From: Lysobacterales bacterium | GTDB taxonomy: Bacteria > Pseudomonadota > Gammaproteobacteria > Xanthomonadales > SZUA-36 | Assembly: GCA_013002505.1 (NCBI GenBank) | Contig: JABDJL010000023.1 | Span: 1-64,000 of the forward strand | Reading direction: 5' to 3' | DNA: 64,000 nucleotides | Shown here: positions 1 to 9,239 of the stretch, one piece after another | Layout of the letters: each line of letters begins with the position of its first letter | Position numbering within the stretch: the first letter of the stretch is position 1 | The notes under the pieces: generated by a model | The model's input: only the letters and a program-made list of their open reading frames with translations | The model's database searches: none | What the model was told of the DNA's origin: nothing | Translations under genes and position numbers: made by a program

Positions 1-555
1 CAGATCTTTATCGAGAGTCCCATTCCGAATCCCACGGCGATGTTCCGCAGAGACGCCATCGACCAGCTGGGCGGTTACCGGGACCCGGAGTGGCCCGAAG
101 ACTATGATCTGTACCTGCGTGCCGACCAGGCAGGAATGAAGCTGGCCAAGACCGGTGGCGTGTACTTGCGCTGGCGTGAACATGACCGCCGCCTGACCCG
201 GACCGATGTTCGCTATTCCCGAAGCCGCTTTCAGCAGGCCAAGGCACACTACCTGGCGGCCGGCAGGCTGCCGGAACGGCCGTTTCTCATCTGGGGTGGC
301 GGGCCGTCCGGCGCGGAAATGTTTGACCTGCTGCTGGACTGCGGGCGGGCGGCCGAGGGCTTTCTTGATGTCCACCCGCGGCGTATCGGGGGCAACAAGC
401 GGGGCTTGCCGGTGTATCACGTTGACGAAGCCCTGGGCGGCCACGATCATTTCATCCTGGTCGCGGTTGGCGCCCGGAATGTGCGCGGAGAAATTCGCCA
501 GTTTCTCGAGCACGGCCGTCGCCGGGAAGGGCGAGACTTCCTGTTCGTGGCCTGA
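1..555 (+). CDS. glycosyltransferase family 2, C-terminal part (5' end outside window)
   Basis: The reading frame is open from base 1, so the catalytic start of the gene lies upstream. The visible first half matches the tail of a family 2 (GT-A) glycosyltransferase: PTAMFRRDAIDQLGGY followed by PEDYDLYLRA is the usual acceptor-side region of WcaA-like enzymes. From about residue 95 of the visible part the protein continues into a second domain that starts with IWGGGPSGAEMFDLL, a glycine-rich Rossmann-type loop, and has LVAVGARNVRGEIRQFL near the end. This looks like a nucleotide- or sugar-binding domain fused behind the transferase. The acceptor and sugar cannot be told. It is followed after 44 bases by the nitrilase gene on the same strand. 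Confidence 0.75.
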   Translation, partial: QIFIESPIPNPTAMFRRDAIDQLGGYRDPEWPEDYDLYLRADQAGMKLAKTGGVYLRWREHDRRLTRTDVRYSRSRFQQAKAHYLAAGRLPERPFLIWGGGPSGAEMFDLLLDCGRAAEGFLDVHPRRIGGNKRGLPVYHVDEALGGHDHFILVAVGARNVRGEIRQFLEHGRRREGRDFLFVA

Positions 556-599
556 GCCTGGGCAAAAACTATTTTTGAAACCTGTGTCACAATTGTTCC

Positions 600-1388
600 A
601 TGTCAGCCAGCGAAACCGGGCAATTGAATGTACTGCTGGTGCAGGCCGATCTGGCATGGGCGGCACCGCAGCGAAACAGGGATCACCTCGAAGCCCTGAT
701 CGATACACAGGGCGGCCGGGCCGACCTCGTGGTATTTCCGGAAACCTTCACCACCGGCTTCCTCGGCGATCACGTCAGCGAGCCGGAAGCCATGAACGGT
801 GAGACGATGAGCTGGATGCAGTCCCTGGCCAGGCGCCACCGGGCAGTCATTTGCGGCAGCGTGGCGCTGCAGGACGGGGGACGGCGCAACCGTTTTTTGT
901 GGGTGAGCCCGGACGGGCCGGTGCAATTTTACGACAAGAAGCACCTGTTCAGTTTTGGCGGCGAAGACCAGCAATACTCGGCGGGCCAGCAGCAGGTGAC
1001 GTTCACCATGGGTGACTGGCGGATCAGACCCCAGGTCTGTTACGACATCCGCTTCCCGGTCTGGTGCCGAAACCGGAATGATTATGATCTTTTGCTGGTC
1101 GTGGCGAATTGGCCCGCTACGCGCATTGATGCATGGACGGCACTACTGCGTGCCAGGGCCATTGAGAACCAGTGTTACGTCGTGGCGGTTAATCGCACCG
1201 GCGAGGACGGTAAGGGGATTCGGTATAACGGACATAGCGTGGTATTTGAGCCCACCGGCAAGACCCTGCTTGAGCCCGGCGAACCGGAAGCTGTTTGCCT
1301 GGTGGCACTGGACCTGCAACAGGTTCGAAAACTCCGCCGGAAATATCCCTTCCAGGACGATGCCGACGACTTTACGCTACTCGCTTGA
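600..1388 (+). CDS. nitrilase-superfamily omega-amidase (YafV-like)
   Basis: A 262-residue carbon-nitrogen hydrolase. The catalytic triad of the nitrilase fold is visible: Glu48 in FPETFTTGF, Lys113 in YDKKHLFSF and Cys147 in QVCYDIRFP. The length and the DKKHLF and CYDIRFP contexts fit the YafV/omega-amidase branch, which hydrolyses alpha-ketoglutaramate and related omega-amides of keto acids in the cytosol (methionine salvage and repair of glutamine transamination products). The exact substrate is inferred from family membership. The ATG at 600 is the first in frame. The 3' end overlaps by 12 bases the end of the convergent potassium-channel gene. Confidence 0.85.
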   Translation: MSASETGQLNVLLVQADLAWAAPQRNRDHLEALIDTQGGRADLVVFPETFTTGFLGDHVSEPEAMNGETMSWMQSLARRHRAVICGSVALQDGGRRNRFLWVSPDGPVQFYDKKHLFSFGGEDQQYSAGQQQVTFTMGDWRIRPQVCYDIRFPVWCRNRNDYDLLLVVANWPATRIDAWTALLRARAIENQCYVVAVNRTGEDGKGIRYNGHSVVFEPTGKTLLEPGEPEAVCLVALDLQQVRKLRRKYPFQDDADDFTLLA

Positions 1389-3101
1389 ATTGTCTGCCTG
1401 CGCACCTCTCTGACGGCGCCACAGCCAGCGCCAGATGGCGCCACGAGGCAGTTGCTTGTTGGTCGCGTAACCGAGCAGGGAGTTAGCATCTGACAGCCCC
1501 CACAGCATTTCACGGCGCGCCGAACCGCGACCGGCAAACAGCAAACGGTCGCTTTCCAGCAGTTCGTAATCAGCATCGGGCAGGAAAATTCGCTGCGCGC
1601 CCCGTTCCAGAACCAGGCACACGCAGGACAGGTCCTCGGCGTCTTCGCTGCGCGTGTTATGCGTGATATGTCCAAGCTTCAGGCGGACGCCGTCTTCACG
1701 TGCATAGCGCAGCCCGTCGGCCATATTGCCTCTCAGGTCAACCACCCACAGATTGGGCGCCCGGCCGTCCAGCACACTTTTCAGGCGGCCAGCGGTACGT
1801 TCCGCAAACTCCGGGGGACTGGCCACCAGGTGTTGCAAAAAAGTCTGCAGCAGGGGCGTGGTCGCAACCGCCAGGATACGACGCGCGACGATCAGGCTGC
1901 GCCGCGCCACCAAGTGTGCGCCGGAGGCATCGAATAACTGGTCGTTTTCCTGGTTTTCCTGGCGGCCGACGACGAACAGGTTCCTGTTCAGGTCCAGCGC
2001 CGTCAGGATCACCGACAGGTTATCCACATCATCACCGGTACCGGCGATGATGCCCACCGCGTCCTTGATGCCTGCCTCGAGCAAGGTCGCAGCTTCGGTG
2101 CCGCGCCCAAGCACGCCATACTCGAATCCCTCGAGACGGTCCGGGTGCACGTCCACCACGGTAAACGGCATGGCGCTCTCCCTCAGCTGTTCGAGCATTC
2201 GTGAGCCAAAACGCCCGGCCCCGCAAACAATCCACCTGCCGGTCGGCGGATTGAGCGCTTCACGCAAGGTGCTGCCAGGAACGCTGATTAACCAGTCCTG
2301 CACCAGGTACTTGACGGGCGAACTGAGCGCCAGGAACAGGCGTTCTGAAAAAATAGCATAGGGATCTACAACGTAGTCGGTTCCGAAAGACGACATGTTG
2401 TCGGAAACCCGCCGGTTTTCGCTACGGGCCAGGACGGTCAGTTCGGGCCTCAACAGCTTGGCGGTGATCGAAATCTTGAGATTGGCATGGTCGTCGTTGG
2501 TCGTGACGATAACGCCACGACAATTTGGCGCACTTAAACCGGCCAGTTCCAGGTGCGCCCGGCTGGCCGGGTTACAGGCCAGGCCCGGAACACGCTGGAA
2601 GCGTTCATCGAGAAACATACGTTGCACTGATTCGGCTTTCTTCTCCAGGACCACGGCATGCAGGCCACGGTGCATCAGTCCATTGACGACCATGCTGCCC
2701 GTATTGCCGAAGCCACAGACAATAAAAAAAGGATCGCCCAATCCGCGCACCCGCTGGCTGAAACGGCTACGTTGAAGTACCTCGCGGAACTGCGGATCAA
2801 GAAACAGGCCGAGGATCGTGCCAATTGAATACAGCCATGCCACCACGTTGGGTAATAGCAGGATATACGCGGTCAGGCGCTGGGCATCGGTGAAAGGGTA
2901 CGGAATCTCGCCAAAACCAATCGTGGTCGCCATGATCGCGACGAAATAGGCTGCTTCGAGGTAAGTCATGCGCGTTGGCGCACCTTGCGGGTCAATTCCG
3001 GGAACAGACGCGATGATGAATACCGAGCAGAAGTAGACCAGGATCAACGCGATCAGCGGCGTTCGCATGCGCCGCATTGTCAACCAGACGATGTCATTCA
3101 T
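1377..3101 (-). CDS. potassium channel protein with two RCK (TrkA-N) domains
   Basis: A 574-residue protein. Two membrane segments (about residues 14-32 and 75-98) enclose a pore loop whose filter reads TTIGFGE at 59-65, a variant of the TVGYG potassium filter. Two regulator-of-conductance domains follow, each beginning with a dinucleotide-binding loop: FFIVCGFGNTGS near 126 and WIVCGAGRFGS near 290. This is the plan of bacterial RCK-gated potassium channels, where NAD(H), nucleotides or ions bound by RCK open the pore. The substitution of Phe for Tyr in the filter is tolerated in some channels, but ion selectivity is inferred. It lies 33 bases downstream of the DUF6394-like gene, probably in one operon, and converges on the amidase gene. 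Confidence 0.85.
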   Translation of the reverse strand: MNDIVWLTMRRMRTPLIALILVYFCSVFIIASVPGIDPQGAPTRMTYLEAAYFVAIMATTIGFGEIPYPFTDAQRLTAYILLLPNVVAWLYSIGTILGLFLDPQFREVLQRSRFSQRVRGLGDPFFIVCGFGNTGSMVVNGLMHRGLHAVVLEKKAESVQRMFLDERFQRVPGLACNPASRAHLELAGLSAPNCRGVIVTTNDDHANLKISITAKLLRPELTVLARSENRRVSDNMSSFGTDYVVDPYAIFSERLFLALSSPVKYLVQDWLISVPGSTLREALNPPTGRWIVCGAGRFGSRMLEQLRESAMPFTVVDVHPDRLEGFEYGVLGRGTEAATLLEAGIKDAVGIIAGTGDDVDNLSVILTALDLNRNLFVVGRQENQENDQLFDASGAHLVARRSLIVARRILAVATTPLLQTFLQHLVASPPEFAERTAGRLKSVLDGRAPNLWVVDLRGNMADGLRYAREDGVRLKLGHITHNTRSEDAEDLSCVCLVLERGAQRIFLPDADYELLESDRLLFAGRGSARREMLWGLSDANSLLGYATNKQLPRGAIWRWLWRRQRGAQADNSSE

Positions 3102-3134
3102 GGCAATTTAACGCCCTGCACTTCGCCCCGGTCA

Positions 3135-3518
3135 CTATCTTCTGATGATGATGGTTTCCGCCACCAGCAAGGTGACTGACACCATGTTGGCCAACAACGC
3201 CCCGCCGGACAGCGATACGACCCTTGCGATAATGACGGAATCCACGCCGCCGGCCATCGCATAGGCCGCGTAGGCCCAGATGAATGCCGCGACCGCCAAC
3301 TGCAAGTCTGCTACGAGGCTGGTTGCCAACAGCACCGCTCCCATCTGGGAACGGTCGCCGAACTTGACCACGGTTGCAATCAGGCTGACGGCAAGGGCGG
3401 CGCCCAGTTCCATCGCATCATGGTGCGCCGGGTTGTCAATATCGCCCAGGAAAAACCCGAAATTCAGGGTCAGGGCCAACACGATAAAAAATGCGAACAG
3501 GACTTTTTCAAAATTCAC
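3135..3518 (-). CDS. small membrane protein, DUF6394-like
   Basis: 127 residues with four predicted hydrophobic stretches (about 5-25, 38-58, 63-83 and 100-122). The core FGDRSQMGAVLLATSLVADL is polar and hydrophobic in alternation and, from memory, resembles the DUF6394 family found beside TrkA-type potassium channels; no function is known to me. The start is a GTG at 3518, supported by GAGGTG 6 bases upstream. The channel gene begins 33 bases after the stop, so this may be an accessory membrane subunit or a regulator of the channel. That role is inference from gene order only. Confidence 0.65.
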   Translation of the reverse strand: MNFEKVLFAFFIVLALTLNFGFFLGDIDNPAHHDAMELGAALAVSLIATVVKFGDRSQMGAVLLATSLVADLQLAVAAFIWAYAAYAMAGGVDSVIIARVVSLSGGALLANMVSVTLLVAETIIIRR

Positions 3519-3612
3519 GATGACACCTCGGCCTTTTCAGTCAGTTTACTCAGGGTCCAGAAGGGTCAGGTTAATTCAAGCCGGCCTGCATCACCACCGG
3601 CAAGGCAAGTGG

Positions 3613-4341
3613 CTATTCACCTGTTGTGGCGGTAACCCGTGCAAGGACACCGAGGAAGGGGGAATCGAAATATTGCATCTGGCCGGTCCGGACCTGGCGA
3701 GACTGGCTGAGCCTATGCACCAGGGCAGGGCCGGGAGAATGCGCCAGTACTTGTGCGGCGTCTTCTTCCTGCAGCGATAGTGCATCTTCACGGTTCTCAG
3801 GAACAGGCTCCGGCCGCGGCAACAGGTCTGCACGGTACTCAAGGTCGAGGTTCAAGTGCAAAAAACGGCTGCGCCGCAGTTGCGCTGTTCCATCCAGGCG
3901 GTAATAGGGCGCCAGGTACTCACTTCCCACGTCCATGCTGCGCAAATCGAGAAATGCGGTCTGGTATGGAAAATGCAGTTGTTCTGCAATCACGTCGTCG
4001 TCGTGAATGCGAACGGGCGGGTGATAATCGATTCGGGTTTGCTCCCAGGTGACAAACAACAACGGCCTGAATGTGGCGCTGTTACGCAGTCGCTGCCAGG
4101 CATCCTGCATGGCGGTGCTCATGACATCCATTGGGTAAGGCGCAGGCTGAACAAGCACTTCGGCCAGGTCCGGCGCCTCGAGAAAGGCGCGTATCTCCTG
4201 TAGCTCTACTGGCGCCGCATCGCTTTCGAGATGATTGAAAACCAGCACCTCGACCCGGTACATGCCCGATTCGGCTCGCGCGGCAACGTGGGTAGCAAGC
4301 AGTACGGTCGCGAAAAGGGTCAGTGTCAGCAGCCGGGTCAT
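3613..4341 (-). CDS. csiV: CsiV-family periplasmic protein
   Basis: 242 residues from the ATG at 4341, which shares one base with the TGA of the aldehyde dehydrogenase gene (TGATG junction), so the two are translationally coupled. A longer open frame exists upstream, but the protein from MTRLLTLTLF onward starts with a clean signal peptide (about 23 residues, cleavage after ARA). The mature part has YRVEVLVFNHLE, the N-terminal signature of the CsiV peptidoglycan-binding family, and conserved LDGTAQLRRSRFLHLNLDLE near residue 150. CsiV proteins act in the periplasm; in Vibrio the protein is needed for lipoprotein-dependent activation of PBP1A. Its place a few genes from mfd is a gene order seen in other gammaproteobacteria. 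Confidence 0.7.
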   Translation of the reverse strand: MTRLLTLTLFATVLLATHVAARAESGMYRVEVLVFNHLESDAAPVELQEIRAFLEAPDLAEVLVQPAPYPMDVMSTAMQDAWQRLRNSATFRPLLFVTWEQTRIDYHPPVRIHDDDVIAEQLHFPYQTAFLDLRSMDVGSEYLAPYYRLDGTAQLRRSRFLHLNLDLEYRADLLPRPEPVPENREDALSLQEEDAAQVLAHSPGPALVHRLSQSRQVRTGQMQYFDSPFLGVLARVTATTGE

Positions 4342-5735
4342 CAGCGCAGCCTTCGCAACCATTTCATCTTGGCCGAACTGATCGGTGCGTAGCGCAGTGC
4401 CCAGTCCGGCCACAAGGACCGTGAAAGCACAGCCTTGTCGTGGCTCAGGTTGTGAAACCCGCCTTCTCCCTTGTAGTTGCCCATGCCACTGTTACCTACT
4501 CCGCCGAAGGGCAGGTCCTCGATGGCCATGAACAACATGACATCGTTGAGGCAAATACTGCCGGCGCTGACCTCGTCTTCAAACCTGGCCTGTGCCTTGC
4601 GGTCCTTGCTGAAGAGGTAAGCAGACAGGGGTTTAGGCTTGGAACGGATGTGTGCGATGGCGGTATCCAGGTCAGGGCTGTCCAATATAGGCAACAAGGG
4701 TCCGAATATCTCATCCTGCATGCACGCCTGGTCCGCCGCTGCAGGGCTGATAACGGTCGGTGCAATGTAAAGGGATTCACGCCGGGAGTCGCCGCCAACC
4801 ACGCACTGTGCGCCTTCCATCAGTCCCAGCAGGCGGTCGAAATGGGTTTCATTGATGATGCGCCCGTAATCGGGCGAGCGCGAGGGGTCCTCGCCAAACA
4901 TTTGCTCAATCTCGTTGCGCAGCAGGGGCACCAGGCGGTCACGGGTGTGCGCGTCGGTAAGCACGTAATCTGGTGCGATACAGGTCTGGCCAGCATTCGT
5001 AAACCGTCCCCAGGCAATACGCCTGGCAGCCACCTCGAGGTTGGCGTCAGGCAGTACAACGCAGGGTGACTTACCGCCCAGTTCGAGGGTCACGGGTGAA
5101 AGGTGCCGCGCAGCCGCTGACATGACGATCTTTGCCACCCGCGCTCCCCCGGTGAACACGATGTGTCCCCAGGGTTCATCCAGAAGTTGCGTAGACGCGT
5201 CCACGCCGCCTTCGATGACAACCACGCATTCCGGGTCGAGATAGCGGGGCAGCAGCCTGGCCAGGGCGGAAGCAGTGGCCGGAGCCAGTTCCGAGGGCTT
5301 GATGACTGCGCAATTACCGGCCGAAATCGCCGTCACCAGCGGCGCCAGGCACAGCTGTAGCGGATAGTTCCATGGTGCAATGATCAAAACCGTGCCGAGC
5401 GGTTCCGGACGCACGCGGCTGCGACCTGGCATGGCAAAAACCGGCGTGTTGACCGGCCGCGACCGCGTCCACCGGTCGAGGTTCTTGCGCGCAAACTGCG
5501 AAGCCTGGATGACAAACGACACCTCGGTCAGCCACGCTTCCGGCGCCGGCTTGCCGAGATCACTCGACAGCGCCTCGCAAAATTCCGATTCTTCGGCGAC
5601 CAACATGCGCTCCAGCGCTTCGAGCTGGCCGCGGCGCCACGCCACGGGCCGGCTGGCGCCGCGCCGGAACGCGGTGCGGGCGCCCGCCACGCGCTCGCTG
5701 ATCGACCTGCTGTTGTTCATCTGGCTTGCCTGCAT
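4341..5735 (-). CDS. aldehyde dehydrogenase (coniferyl/fatty-aldehyde type)
   Basis: 464 residues, the size of the class 3-like aldehyde dehydrogenases rather than the 490-500 residue class 1/2 enzymes. The NAD(P)-binding region has IAPWNYPLQL near residue 115 and VFTGGARVAKIV near 195. The general-base glutamate is in LELGGKSPCV, and the catalytic cysteine in NAGQTCIAPDYVL. The C-terminal GGVGNSGMGNYKGEGGF motif is typical of coniferyl-aldehyde and long-chain fatty-aldehyde dehydrogenases. The reaction is oxidation of an aldehyde to its acid; the physiological aldehyde is not determined by sequence. The start at 5735 has no strong ribosome site, and Met6 (5720) is an alternative. Follows mfd after 57 bases. 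Confidence 0.85.
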   Translation of the reverse strand: MQASQMNNSRSISERVAGARTAFRRGASRPVAWRRGQLEALERMLVAEESEFCEALSSDLGKPAPEAWLTEVSFVIQASQFARKNLDRWTRSRPVNTPVFAMPGRSRVRPEPLGTVLIIAPWNYPLQLCLAPLVTAISAGNCAVIKPSELAPATASALARLLPRYLDPECVVVIEGGVDASTQLLDEPWGHIVFTGGARVAKIVMSAAARHLSPVTLELGGKSPCVVLPDANLEVAARRIAWGRFTNAGQTCIAPDYVLTDAHTRDRLVPLLRNEIEQMFGEDPSRSPDYGRIINETHFDRLLGLMEGAQCVVGGDSRRESLYIAPTVISPAAADQACMQDEIFGPLLPILDSPDLDTAIAHIRSKPKPLSAYLFSKDRKAQARFEDEVSAGSICLNDVMLFMAIEDLPFGGVGNSGMGNYKGEGGFHNLSHDKAVLSRSLWPDWALRYAPISSAKMKWLRRLR

Positions 5736-5792
5736 GAAATATCCGTGTTCATTGTTTCAGCCCAGCACACAGAATGTAACCCCGGGTTCTAC

Positions 5793-8700
5793 TCAATTTG
5801 CCAGTTTTGACAACAGTGATGCGGCCAGTTCCATTCGTTCGGCCGGATCCTCCAGCTGCGCTTCGATCCTCAACTTCAGGGGGCCGGACATTTTATAGCG
5901 CTCCGGCTGCTCGCGGATCAGCGCGACCAAACCCGCCGGGTCGGCATGACTGTTCTCGTCAAATTCAATACGCCCGCCTTGTGCACCGATATCAATCCTG
6001 TTGATGCCCAATGCCGCCGCCTCGAGGCGTAGACTTGCGAGCCGGAACAGGTTGCGCACCACATCCGGCAAGAGGCCGAAACGATCGATCATTTCAACCT
6101 GCAGATCCCGCAGCGCCGCCTCGTCTGCTGCGCTGGCGATACGCTTGTACAAGGTCAGGCGGCTGTGTACATCCGGCAGGTAATCATCGGGAATCAAGGC
6201 GGCAACGTGGAAATCGATTTCGATCCCCTGGCGCAGGGGACCCTCCAGCTCGGGCTCCTGCCCATGCCGCAGCGCATTAACGGCGCGGGTCAGCAGTTCA
6301 CTGTAGAGGCTGAAGCCGATTTGCTGTATCTGGCCACTCTGCTCCTCGCCCAGCAGTTCTCCAGCGCCCCTGATTTCCATGTCGTGGGTTGCCAGCGTGA
6401 AGCCCGCGCCAAGTTCTTCCATCGAGGCTATCGCTTCGAGCCGTTTCAACGCGTCGCGCGTCATCGAGCGCCGGTCGGGGACCACGAGGTAGGCGTAGGC
6501 GCGGTGATGCGAACGTCCGACGCGCCCGCGCAACTGGTGTAGCTGCGCCAGGCCGAACTTGTCAGCCCGGTTGACGATAATGGTGTTGGCGGTCGGTACG
6601 TCAATGCCGTTTTCGATAATCGTCGTGCAGACCAGGACGTTGAACCGCTGGCGGTAAAAATCAAGCATGATTTTCTCCAGCTCCTTTTCCTTCATCTGGC
6701 CGTGCGCCACGGCGATTCTTGCATTGGGCGCCAGTTCGGCGACTTCGCGGGCAATCCGTTGAATACTGCGCACCTCGTTATGCAGGAAAAACACCTGGCC
6801 GCCGCGTTGCAACTCCCGCGCCAATGCCTCGCGCATCATGGCGCGGTCCCACTCCAGGATCAGGGTCTTGACGGCCATCCGCCGGGCTGGCGGCGTGGCG
6901 ATGATAGACAGTTCACGGATGCCCGAAAGCGCCATATTGAGCGTACGTGGAATGGGTGTCGCGGTCAGCGTCAGCAGGTCAACCTCGGCCCGCAATTGCT
7001 TGAGGCGCTCTTTTTGCCGGACTCCAAAGCGCTGCTCCTCGTCAACGATGACCAGCCCCAGGCGCTCGAACTTCACGCTGCTTTGCAACAGGCGGTGTGT
7101 ACCGATCACGATGTCCACCTTGCCGTTTTCCAGGTCCTCCAGCACCTTCGCGGACTGCTTGCCAGTCCGGAAGCGGCTCAGCAATTCGATTCTGACCGGC
7201 CAGTCCGCAAAGCGGTCGGAGAATGTCGAGTGGTGCTGTTGTGCGAGCAACGTGGTCGGCACCAGCAGCGCAACCTGGCGGCCGCCCTGAACGGCCACGA
7301 AAGCAGCCCGTAGAGCGACTTCGGTCTTCCCGAAGCCCACATCTCCGCACACCACGCGGTCCATCGGCTGACTCGATTCCATGTCACGCAAAACACTGGC
7401 AATGCTTTGCTGCTGGTCCGGGGTTTCCTCGAACGGAAAGCCGGCACAAAATTCGGCATAAAGCTTTGCATCGAGTTCAAATCCGTGGCCCTGTCGCGCC
7501 TCCCGCCGGGCGTACAGGTCGAGCAATTCCGCGGCGACATCCCGCACCTGTTTCGCGGCGCGTTTGCGGACCTTGGCCCATTGGTCGCTGCCAAGGCGGT
7601 GAAGCGGCGCCGATTCGGGTGCGCTGCCGGTGTATCGGCTGATGAGGTGCAGCGAGGAAACCGGAACGTAAAGCTTGTCTTTCCCGGCATATTCCAGCAT
7701 CAGGAACTCTGCCGGCCGGCCGTCTATCTCCAGCACCTCCAGGCCCTGGTAGCGCCCGATACCGTGGTCCTCGTGGACCACCGGCGCACCGGTTTCGAGG
7801 TCGGCAAGGTTTCGAATGATCGATTCCGGGTCACGCTCCGCCGCTTCCGTCGAAACAGTGGTCCGTGCGCGCCCGCCGAACAGTTCGGTCTCGGTTATAA
7901 CGGCCAGTTCGCCGGGGACCACGAATCCGCTGCCGACTGGCAAAACGCAGATACCGGTAGCGGCATCCGATTCCATGAACGGACGCCATGCATCGAAACG
8001 CCGCGGCCGGATATCGAACGCCGCCAGGGTCTCGGTGAGAAATTCACGCCTGCCCGCCGAATCAGCGGCAAACATGATTCTGCCGGGGAAATCACTGGCA
8101 AATGACTGCAGCGCCTCGGCAGGGTTATGGCCCCTTTCATGGATATCGAGGCGCGGCGGTTCGGCGCTATCAAACGTTTTGGTTTCGATTCCTCGTACCG
8201 GCGATTCTGCCAGCAACAACTGGTCCAGTGGCATCATCCTGGCCTGGATGTCTGCGAGGTTGAAAAACAACTCGTCCGGCTCGAGCACCGGGCGTTCGGT
8301 ATCGTGGCGGCGCTGCTCCCACCGTTCCTGGACCTGTAGCCACAACGCTTGTAGCGAATCGTCGTAACCGTGTTGCAGTACCAGGCTGGGCGGCGTGTTG
8401 AAATAGTTGAACAGGTGCTCAGTATCGTCAAAAAACAACGGCAGGTATTGCTCCAGGCCCTGGGGATGAACGCCCTGGCGTAAATCCTGGTAAAGCGAGA
8501 TTTTGCGTGTATCGACCGCGAAACGATAGCGAAAAGCCCTCCTGAAGGCATCGAAAGCGGCAGGATTACCGGGGTATTCACGGGCGGGTGCCAGCGAAAG
8601 CTGTTCCAGGCTGGCATCAGAGCGTTGCGTTTCGACGTCAAAATACCTGATCGAATCGATCTCGTCGTCAAACAGGTCAATGCGCACGGGTTGGTCGAGA

Positions 8701-9239
8701 CCCGAAGGGTACAGGTCCATGACCGAGCCACGCACGGCAAACTGCCCGGACTGGTAAACCTGCTCGGTGACCTCGTACCCGCTGCGAACAAGGCTGTCCC
8801 TGAATGCTGCAATATCCAGCGACTGCCCCGGCGCAAGGTCAATGTGGTTCGCCAGCACGTGGCTGACGGGCGGCAATCGCTGCATGAGAATGGCGGCGGG
8901 GACAATGACCAGGCCTTTTTCCAGCTTCGCCAGCGCGCTGAGCGCCGCCAGTCGCTGTGACACGATATCCGGGTGCGCTGAAAATGGGTCGTAAGGCAGG
9001 GTCTCGCGGTCTGGCATCAACAAAATTGGTACGGAACCGGACGCGAGCAGGTCGAGATCCTGCTTGAGCATTGCGGCCTGGTGGCTGGACCGCGCAACCA
9101 GCAGGTGGACTTCAGCTGATGCCTCGGCAGCGCGCTCCAGTGCCAGCGCAAGGCTGCTGCCATGTAAACCGGACCACGCCGTTGTATCGCTTCCCGAAGG
9201 CGCGAATCGCGCCTGAAGTGGCGAACGAGCCTCGCCCAT
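5793..9239 (-). CDS. mfd: transcription-repair coupling factor Mfd
   Basis: 1148 residues, the normal length for Mfd. It removes RNA polymerase stalled at DNA lesions and recruits UvrA. The N-terminal UvrB-like module is followed by the RNA-polymerase-interacting domain (PVVHEDHGIGRYQGLEVL) and a RecG-like helicase: Walker A GDVGFGKTEVA, Walker B VDEEQRFG, motif III TATPIPRTL and motif VI QLRGRVGRS. The C-terminal autoinhibitory TRCF domain is present. The ATG at 9239 abuts the TGA of the upstream antiporter gene (no spacer), suggesting coupled translation. Everything required for activity appears intact. Confidence 0.97.
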   Translation of the reverse strand: MGEARSPLQARFAPSGSDTTAWSGLHGSSLALALERAAEASAEVHLLVARSSHQAAMLKQDLDLLASGSVPILLMPDRETLPYDPFSAHPDIVSQRLAALSALAKLEKGLVIVPAAILMQRLPPVSHVLANHIDLAPGQSLDIAAFRDSLVRSGYEVTEQVYQSGQFAVRGSVMDLYPSGLDQPVRIDLFDDEIDSIRYFDVETQRSDASLEQLSLAPAREYPGNPAAFDAFRRAFRYRFAVDTRKISLYQDLRQGVHPQGLEQYLPLFFDDTEHLFNYFNTPPSLVLQHGYDDSLQALWLQVQERWEQRRHDTERPVLEPDELFFNLADIQARMMPLDQLLLAESPVRGIETKTFDSAEPPRLDIHERGHNPAEALQSFASDFPGRIMFAADSAGRREFLTETLAAFDIRPRRFDAWRPFMESDAATGICVLPVGSGFVVPGELAVITETELFGGRARTTVSTEAAERDPESIIRNLADLETGAPVVHEDHGIGRYQGLEVLEIDGRPAEFLMLEYAGKDKLYVPVSSLHLISRYTGSAPESAPLHRLGSDQWAKVRKRAAKQVRDVAAELLDLYARREARQGHGFELDAKLYAEFCAGFPFEETPDQQQSIASVLRDMESSQPMDRVVCGDVGFGKTEVALRAAFVAVQGGRQVALLVPTTLLAQQHHSTFSDRFADWPVRIELLSRFRTGKQSAKVLEDLENGKVDIVIGTHRLLQSSVKFERLGLVIVDEEQRFGVRQKERLKQLRAEVDLLTLTATPIPRTLNMALSGIRELSIIATPPARRMAVKTLILEWDRAMMREALARELQRGGQVFFLHNEVRSIQRIAREVAELAPNARIAVAHGQMKEKELEKIMLDFYRQRFNVLVCTTIIENGIDVPTANTIIVNRADKFGLAQLHQLRGRVGRSHHRAYAYLVVPDRRSMTRDALKRLEAIASMEELGAGFTLATHDMEIRGAGELLGEEQSGQIQQIGFSLYSELLTRAVNALRHGQEPELEGPLRQGIEIDFHVAALIPDDYLPDVHSRLTLYKRIASAADEAALRDLQVEMIDRFGLLPDVVRNLFRLASLRLEAAALGINRIDIGAQGGRIEFDENSHADPAGLVALIREQPERYKMSGPLKLRIEAQLEDPAERMELAASLLSKLAN

